From contig JAFRUA010000016.1 of the NCBI GenBank assembly GCA_017434855.1, positions 1 to 64,000 on the forward strand: DNA of 64,000 bases, in the 5' to 3' direction. The DNA comes from Clostridia bacterium (lineage in GTDB: Bacteria; Bacillota; Clostridia; Oscillospirales; Acutalibacteraceae). Both the position numbers and the translations under genes were made by a program. This document shows, piece after piece, positions 59,342 through 64,000 of this stretch. Under the pieces are notes generated by a model, which worked only from the letters and a program-made list of their open reading frames with translations, did no database searches and was not told the DNA's origin. The stretch's first letter is position 1; every line of letters starts with the position of its first letter.

Positions 59342-60793
59342 ATGAAAATTTTGATGCGCGGCGCGATCGATCCGCTGCTCAACATGAGCTCGGAGCAGTT
59401 CATTTTTGAAAATCATACCGGCGGCAACATCGGCAACATGATTTTTACCAACAGCATCACGCGCAGTCTGCTGGTGGACGACAACACCACCATTGACTAT
59501 TTCAGCGCCCACCGTGAAAAGCCGACCAAAGCCTGGGCGGAGCGCGTCAACGCGACCTATGACTATTTCCTCATTCCGCTGGCGAACGCCTTTAAGGTCA
59601 AGAACCATGAGGAACTGACGCTGCTGCGCGACTTTGTGAAGCTGCTGAAGATCCCCTGCTGCGTCATCGGCGTCGGCATTCAGCGCCAGTTGAGCAACCA
59701 GCGCTTTTCCAAATACTACAAGTATAACGACGAGGCGCGGGATTTCTGCAAGGCTGTGCTTGAAAAATCGCCCATGATCGGCGTGCGCGGTGAGATCACC
59801 GGCGAATTTCTCAAGGACCTGGGCTTTATGCCGGAGCGGGATTACACCGTGATCGGCTGCCCGTCCATGTTCACCTGGGGCGACACGCTGCCGGAGGTCA
59901 AAAAGACGATCCTGACCAAAGATTCCGTCGTCGCGTTCAATTCCAAGATCGAGTTTGAAACGCTGGAAAAGTATCAGCCGTTCCTGGAATTTGAAAAGAA
60001 GAGCATGGCGCAGTTCCCGAACATGATCTATGTGCAGCAGCAGATCGACGACATCCGCATGAGCTATATCGACGGGCTGAAGCCGGAGCTGCAGGACAGC
60101 AAGATCTATGACCTCAACAAAGCCGTGACCTTCACCAACATTCCCGGTTGGATCGACTATTTCAAAAAGAACGTGGATTTCTCGTTCGGTTCCCGCATCC
60201 ACGGCAACGTCGCCGCCGTGCTGGCCGGCGTGCCGTCGCTGATCGTTCCGTTTGACCAGCGCGTCTGGGAGCTTGCAAAGTACCACAACATCCCGATGCT
60301 GCTGCAGCAGGAGATCGGCAAAAAAGAAACGCTCTTTGACCTGTTTGAACGCACCGACTTTGATTCGGTCCACAAGGGCCACAAAGAACGCTTTGCGCAT
60401 TACCATGACTTTTTGCATAAGACGCTTGGGCTCGACACGATCTATGAGCACACCTATGCGGACGGCCAAACGCCGTATGACAAAATCGCCGCCTCGCGCG
60501 AATACCCCGGCGTGGTGCGCGGCTGGGACGCCCTGACCGATGAAGAAAAGATCGAGCGCGGCCGCTCCGCCGCCCTGTTTTATCGCGCCCGCTTCAAAGA
60601 AAAGAACGAGCGCCTGATGGAGGCGAAGCAGACCATCCGCGACCTGAGCAAAGAAAAGCAGCAGATCAAACGCCACCCGTTCCAATGGGCCTTTCGCCAG
60701 ATGAAGCGCAAGCTTCGCAAAAAGCTCGGGCTGAGCAAGAAGAAAAAAGGCAAAAAGAAAAAAGGCAAGCAGACAAAAGGGAAGAAGAAATAA
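59342..60793 (+). CDS. Polysaccharide pyruvyl transferase family protein
   Basis: A 483-residue protein of the polysaccharide pyruvyl transferase family, which adds ketal pyruvate to envelope glycans. Marks include NTGGNIGNMIF near residue 27, VIGVGIQRQLS, VRGEITGEFLKDLG, CPSMFTW, and FGSRIHGNVAAVLAGVPSLIVPFDQR near residue 280, the usual G-S-R-x-H-G signature. ATG 59342 follows CGGAGG. The C-terminal 50 residues are an extreme Lys-rich tail (KKKGKKKKGKQTKGKKK), which may bind membranes or nucleic acid and is not typical of the family. No signal peptide. Confidence 0.85.
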   Translation: MKILMRGAIDPLLNMSSEQFIFENHTGGNIGNMIFTNSITRSLLVDDNTTIDYFSAHREKPTKAWAERVNATYDYFLIPLANAFKVKNHEELTLLRDFVKLLKIPCCVIGVGIQRQLSNQRFSKYYKYNDEARDFCKAVLEKSPMIGVRGEITGEFLKDLGFMPERDYTVIGCPSMFTWGDTLPEVKKTILTKDSVVAFNSKIEFETLEKYQPFLEFEKKSMAQFPNMIYVQQQIDDIRMSYIDGLKPELQDSKIYDLNKAVTFTNIPGWIDYFKKNVDFSFGSRIHGNVAAVLAGVPSLIVPFDQRVWELAKYHNIPMLLQQEIGKKETLFDLFERTDFDSVHKGHKERFAHYHDFLHKTLGLDTIYEHTYADGQTPYDKIAASREYPGVVRGWDALTDEEKIERGRSAALFYRARFKEKNERLMEAKQTIRDLSKEKQQIKRHPFQWAFRQMKRKLRKKLGLSKKKKGKKKKGKQTKGKKK

Positions 60794-60824
60794 CCATGCA
60801 GAACAAATACGAGGGAGTTAAGTA

Positions 60825-61550
60825 ATGAATTGTCCAAGATGCCATCGCGTTGTCGATGAAACTGACCGTTTTTGTAAAAACTGCGGTTTTGAGTTTGCAG
60901 AAAAACAAGATGATGAGATCATTCAAAAAATAAGAGAAACAAAAGAAAAATACGGAATAACTGGTAGTTATTATACAGAACCAGAACGCCCACAAAAAAA
61001 GCCATCAAAATGGAAGATCATTTTAATTGTTATCGCCGCTTTATTTGTTTTTGGAATAATAAATTCTGTGCTCAATGACAAAAATGATTCTGATCAATCG
61101 TCAAAAAGCACGGTAGAAAACACTGGTGACTCCAAAAAGAATTCAAAAAACAACTTGACCGATGAAGAAACAACAGAAAGAAAAACCGATAAAGAAATTG
61201 AAAATGATTATAAATCTTCGTGTGAATCAGTGGATTACAAAAGTATAGCAAGGAACCCTGACCAATATGACGGTAGATATGTAAAATTCACAGGAAGCGT
61301 TATTCAAGTATCTGAACACAGTTGGATTTCATCCGAGTATAGAATTGCCGTAACGAAGGATAAATATGGTAATTGGGATGATGTTGTCTATGTATATTTT
61401 AATCTTCCGGATGGCGCAGATAGGATATTAGAGGACGATATTGTTACTTTCTATGGAAAGTGTACAGGAACTACGACTTATATCACTGTTCTCGGAAGCA
61501 CGATTACCATTCCGTCCGTTGAGGCTGAATACATTGATATTAATAAATAA
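60825..61550 (+). CDS. AT-rich zinc-ribbon single-pass membrane protein
   Basis: A 241-residue protein. N-terminal zinc ribbon (C3, C6, C17, C20), a charged helix, one span (about 65-82), an Asn/Asp/Ser/Lys-rich linker (85-130) and an extracellular domain (135-235). The last has the pattern PDQYDGRYVKFTGSVIQV...VYVYF...DIVTFYGKCTGTTTY, which resembles OB-fold tRNA_anti-like domains. Codon choice is strongly A/T-rich compared with both neighbours, suggesting recent acquisition. RBS is GAGGGAG. It is 31 bp after the pyruvyl transferase gene and has a terminator. Confidence 0.78.
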   Translation: MNCPRCHRVVDETDRFCKNCGFEFAEKQDDEIIQKIRETKEKYGITGSYYTEPERPQKKPSKWKIILIVIAALFVFGIINSVLNDKNDSDQSSKSTVENTGDSKKNSKNNLTDEETTERKTDKEIENDYKSSCESVDYKSIARNPDQYDGRYVKFTGSVIQVSEHSWISSEYRIAVTKDKYGNWDDVVYVYFNLPDGADRILEDDIVTFYGKCTGTTTYITVLGSTITIPSVEAEYIDINK

Positions 61551-61554
61551 ACGT

Positions 61555-61590
61555 GAACCGTTCGGAAAAGCTCCGAGCGGTTCCATTTTT
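61555..61590 (+). terminator. Rho-independent terminator
   Basis: GAACCGtTCGGA pairs with TCCGAgCGGTTC (61555-61566 and 61572-61583), followed by CATTTTTC. Confidence 0.8.
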
Positions 61591-61606
61591 CTTGGAAACG
61601 AAACTA

Positions 61607-62062
61607 TCAAATATGATTCATCAATCCTTTGCATCCGCGCAAAATGTCGCGGTACGCGGTGGAAAAGTCGCCGGTGTACCACGGGTCTGCCACATCGTCG
61701 CCGGGGGTGTCGCTGTAATCCAGCAGCTTTTTCACCTTGCCGGCCGGGTCGCCGCCGAGAATGCGCTTTACGCTGCGGACATTGCTGTCGTCCATACAAA
61801 GGAACAGGTCATACCGATCATAGTCGGCGCGCTGCAGCTGCACGGCGCGTTTGCCGTCACATGACAGGCCGTGCTTTGCCAGCTCCCGCTTTGCGGGCGG
61901 ATAGACCGGCGCACCCGTGCCGCGAAAGATGTTCTCGTCGCTGGTCGCGGCGGATTCGACAAGCACATCGGTCCGTCCCGCCGTCTTCAGCAGGTCCTTC
62001 AGAACAAACTCCGCCATCGGGCTGCGGCAGATGTTGCCCAGGCAAACAAACATAATTTTCAT
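61607..62062 (-). CDS. Low-molecular-weight protein tyrosine phosphatase
   Basis: A 151-residue LMW-PTP. P-loop C7-L-G-N-I-C-R13-S-P at the N-terminus and the general acid Asp in DVADPWYTGD (about 120). It would dephosphorylate protein tyrosine residues, often tied to envelope polysaccharide control. It is 15 bp after the SDR gene and last in a three-gene operon. Confidence 0.93.
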   Translation of the reverse strand: MKIMFVCLGNICRSPMAEFVLKDLLKTAGRTDVLVESAATSDENIFRGTGAPVYPPAKRELAKHGLSCDGKRAVQLQRADYDRYDLFLCMDDSNVRSVKRILGGDPAGKVKKLLDYSDTPGDDVADPWYTGDFSTAYRDILRGCKGLMNHI

Positions 62063-62077
62063 GTGCGGTTCCTCCGA

Positions 62078-62740
62078 TCAGTCTTTCGGCCAGACAAAGG
62101 TAGGGATCAGGTCATGCTCGCCGTTGTCAATGAGCAGGTTCTGCCCGGACATCGAGCGGTTCTGCACCGTCAGGAACACGACCCAGTCGGCAACCTCCCG
62201 GGGCGTCATCCATTTTTTCAGCGGCGTGACCGCCATGATCTTTGCCCAGCTTTCCGGGTCGTTCACCACCGGGTCGTTCAGCGGCGTATACACCCCGCCC
62301 AGACTCAGCGCGTTGACCGTGACGCCGCGCGGCGCCAGCCGGATCGCCACGTTTTTCATGTACCCCAGCACACCCGCCTTGGACGCGGCATACACCGGGA
62401 ATTCCTGCCCCGACACTGCCGAGGCCGACGCATTGAACAGGATCGACCGCAGCGCCGGACTGTGAAGATACTTTTCCGTCACATTGATGGTCCCCTGCAG
62501 ATTGTTGCCGATGTCGTCGCCGCTGTTCTGCGTGCCGGCGTTGTTGAACAGGATCGCGGCGTCGTCAATGTCCGGCAGAGCCTGCGCATCCCGGATATCC
62601 GCCTGCACATGGACGTACCCCGGCGCAGCGATCACGGCGGGCCGCACGTCGATGCCGACCACCGTGTGTCCAAGCGAAAGGAAGCGGCTGCAGACGGCCG
62701 CGCCGATGCCGCCGGCACTGCCGGTCACGATCACCTTCAT
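62078..62740 (-). CDS. Short-chain dehydrogenase/reductase
   Basis: A 220-residue classical SDR. The NAD(P) loop TGSAGGIG (7-14), NNAGTQ (about 88), catalytic Ser in NASASAVSG and Y-x-x-x-K in PVYAASKAG are intact. Substrate unknown. It overlaps the upstream transporter gene by 4 bp. Confidence 0.88.
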   Translation of the reverse strand: MKVIVTGSAGGIGAAVCSRFLSLGHTVVGIDVRPAVIAAPGYVHVQADIRDAQALPDIDDAAILFNNAGTQNSGDDIGNNLQGTINVTEKYLHSPALRSILFNASASAVSGQEFPVYAASKAGVLGYMKNVAIRLAPRGVTVNALSLGGVYTPLNDPVVNDPESWAKIMAVTPLKKWMTPREVADWVVFLTVQNRSMSGQNLLIDNGEHDLIPTFVWPKD

Positions 62741-63462
62741 GCCGCCGCCCCCTGCTGATAATCAGCGCCGACGCCGTCGCGGTTCCAGCTTTTGAGCACG
62801 GCATAACCGATCGGCGAGAACACGACCTCCATCAACAATTCCAGCACCGCGCCCAACAGCGAACAGGTGACGCACTGGATAAACGTCCAGTGAAACCCGT
62901 CCCAATAAATCGGCGCAAAGACCATGAATGTCAGCGCTGCAAAAATGAAATTGTCACAGAACTGACCGATGAAGGTCGACACATAGCTGCGCGCCATGAA
63001 CGCGAGCTTGCCGTCCGGGTTCCTTCGGAACAGGCGGCCGATGCTCCAGTTCAGAAAATTATTGATGACCGCCGAGCTGATGAACGCGACGGTACTGGAA
63101 AGAAGGATGAACCACGTTCCGCCGACAACGGTGTTGAACGCGGTAAAATCCGCTTCCGTCGGAATCCTGCTGACCGCATAAAACATCAGACAGGTGAACA
63201 GATTCACCAGCATGGCAAAGACCGACAGCTTGGTGGACGCCTTGGGGCCGAAGGCCTTGGTGACGATGTCCATGCATAAAAACGACAGCCAGGATACCAG
63301 AATGCCCCCGTCGATCGCAAGAAAGTCGTTCTGATAGATCGTCTTGTTTGCAAGAATGTTCATGACCACGACAGAGATCGTAAAAAGCGCCGTGATGACG
63401 GACGGCACGCTGCGAAACAGCAGTTTGGTATCCGCGGCTGCGGACAAAAGTTTCTTTTTCAT
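62737..63462 (-). CDS. Queuosine-precursor transporter-type VUT family protein
   Basis: A 241-residue, roughly six-helix protein of the VUT/ECF-like family (COG1738, YhhQ type) that takes up queuosine precursors. Signatures are NILANKTI, GGILVSWLSFLCMDI(V)TKAFG and the later INNFLNW/SYVSTFIGQFCDNFIF. ATG 63462 follows AAGGAG. The leader before it contains a stem-loop with preQ1-like features. It leads the operon with the SDR and the phosphatase. Confidence 0.82.
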   Translation of the reverse strand: MKKKLLSAAADTKLLFRSVPSVITALFTISVVVMNILANKTIYQNDFLAIDGGILVSWLSFLCMDIVTKAFGPKASTKLSVFAMLVNLFTCLMFYAVSRIPTEADFTAFNTVVGGTWFILLSSTVAFISSAVINNFLNWSIGRLFRRNPDGKLAFMARSYVSTFIGQFCDNFIFAALTFMVFAPIYWDGFHWTFIQCVTCSLLGAVLELLMEVVFSPIGYAVLKSWNRDGVGADYQQGAAA

Positions 63463-63463
63463 T

Positions 63464-63535
63464 TTTCAGTTCTCCTTGGTTTTCATTTATTAAGCGGAGG
63501 ATTTAGAGGCCGAACTCCGCTGATATCCATGTTTT
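63464..63535 (-). promoter_or_regulatory. Candidate preQ1-like leader RNA
   Basis: On the minus strand a 7-bp stem AGCGGAG/CTCCGCT (63531-63525 and 63499-63493) encloses a loop beginning TTCGG, then an A-rich tail AATAAATGAAAACC and the ribosome site AAGGAG. Class I preQ1 riboswitches have a short stem, a loop starting UUC, and an A-rich tail that forms a pseudoknot with the loop near the ribosome site; here GG in the loop could pair with CC in the tail. The loop is longer than usual, so the call is tentative. Confidence 0.3.
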
Positions 63536-63610
63536 TCAGCCAATCGAGGCCATGGCGTGTGCGTACGCGCAAATGCGTGCCGGCGAAAAGCACCCGCAAA
63601 TTTGAAGTTG

Positions 63611-64000
63611 TCAGAGCAATTTATCGGCAACAAGGAGCGTCCAGTCTCCCCGTTCGACTTCCCGAATCACAATGAAGCCGTTTTTCTTCCAGAAATGGGC
63701 AGATTGCGGGTTCCCTTTATCAATGGCCAGGCGTATCGTTGTTTTTCCGAGCGTTTTGAAATACGCAGAACACTCTTGAATGATTGCCGTTCCGATTCCT
63801 TGCCCCTGAAGCGCTTTCTTCATCATAAAGAAACCGATAAACACAAACGGTTCTTCAGGATAACCATCGACCAGATCCATGACGGCAACAAGATCGTTCT
63901 TCAGAAAAAAGCCGATATAATACTTGTCAGACGGTTGGACGCCCGGCGGAAGCAATTGCATATCATTTTTGATCTGCTCTTTCGTCGGCTCAGCTTCACA
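63611..64000 (-). CDS. GNAT-family acetyltransferase (N-terminus outside window)
   Basis: The frame is open to the right edge, where it reads EPTKEQIKND before an internal Met; the true start lies beyond 64000. Visible parts: KYYIGFFLKNDLVAVMDLVDGYP, then FMMKKALQGQGIGTAII, the acetyl-CoA-binding Q/R-x-x-G-x-G/A loop, and SAHFWKKNGF. The enzyme would acetylate a small molecule or protein N-terminus with acetyl-CoA. The 148 bp between it and the transporter gene hold only the leader stem-loop. Confidence 0.85.
   Translation of the reverse strand, partial: CEAEPTKEQIKNDMQLLPPGVQPSDKYYIGFFLKNDLVAVMDLVDGYPEEPFVFIGFFMMKKALQGQGIGTAIIQECSAYFKTLGKTTIRLAIDKGNPQSAHFWKKNGFIVIREVERGDWTLLVADKLL

Overview
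The window looks like chromosome from a GC-rich, spore-forming gut Clostridia species, most like the Oscillospiraceae/Ruminococcaceae. The reasons are strong AGGAGG-type ribosome sites, textbook TTGACA/TATAAT promoters, a yabP-yabQ-divIC-yabR sporulation/division cluster, a complete low-GC-Firmicute histidine operon with hisZ and a TrpR-like yerC gene, GPH and Dpp transporters, and several glycoside hydrolases. No phage, insertion sequence, CRISPR array or rRNA is visible. There is one tRNA (Pro, GGG).

Layout. 1-4367: the N-terminal 1455 residues of a giant secreted repeat protein (minus strand, C-terminus off the left edge). 4543-9526: a minus-strand operon with a metallophosphoesterase, a zinc-ribbon membrane protein, a single-pass membrane protein and a GPH sugar symporter. 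9758-13667: an exported phosphoesterase, a GH20 hexosaminidase and a clan GH-D glycosidase. 13825-17277: a LytTR/AgrC-like two-component system followed by a secreted repeat protein. Both the regulator gene and the secreted-protein gene carry the same paired 8-bp direct repeat, 21 bp apart, exactly 7 bp upstream of the -35 box. 17634-22672: an unrecognised 507-residue protein, a second two-component system whose regulator has a SARP-type output domain, and a GlpT-like transporter. 23039-32809: an M3 oligopeptidase with a small membrane protein, then a five-gene dipeptide/oligopeptide ABC importer operon. 32888-36496: a two-gene operon with a 1023-residue membrane protein joining a zinc ribbon, a cytosolic TIR domain, one membrane span and seven 38-residue RCC1-like repeats. 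36651: tRNA-Pro. 37041-46241: a secreted alpha/beta hydrolase, a GH36 alpha-galactosidase, a CtpE-like P-type ATPase and a GH13 alpha-glucosidase. 46334-55663: yerC-hisZ-hisG-hisD-hisC-hisB-hisH-hisA-hisF-hisIE plus an acetyltransferase and a metallophosphoesterase, almost all translationally coupled. 55778-59162: a secreted hydrolase with Cys at the nucleophile position, then the yab/divIC cluster. 59342-64000: a polysaccharide pyruvyl transferase-like gene, an AT-rich zinc-ribbon protein, a LMW tyrosine phosphatase, an SDR, a queuosine-precursor-type transporter with a possible leader RNA, and a partial GNAT gene.

How the parts work together. The window suggests a saccharolytic and proteolytic gut organism. 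Glycosidases, a sugar symporter and two signalling systems handle glycans. The M3 peptidase and the Dpp importer handle peptides. The most unusual items are (1) the TIR/RCC1 transmembrane protein, which is organised like a one-molecule Toll-type receptor, (2) the LytTR circuit with two matching operators, and (3) the two related secreted hydrolases, one with a Ser and the other with a Cys in the nucleophile elbow.
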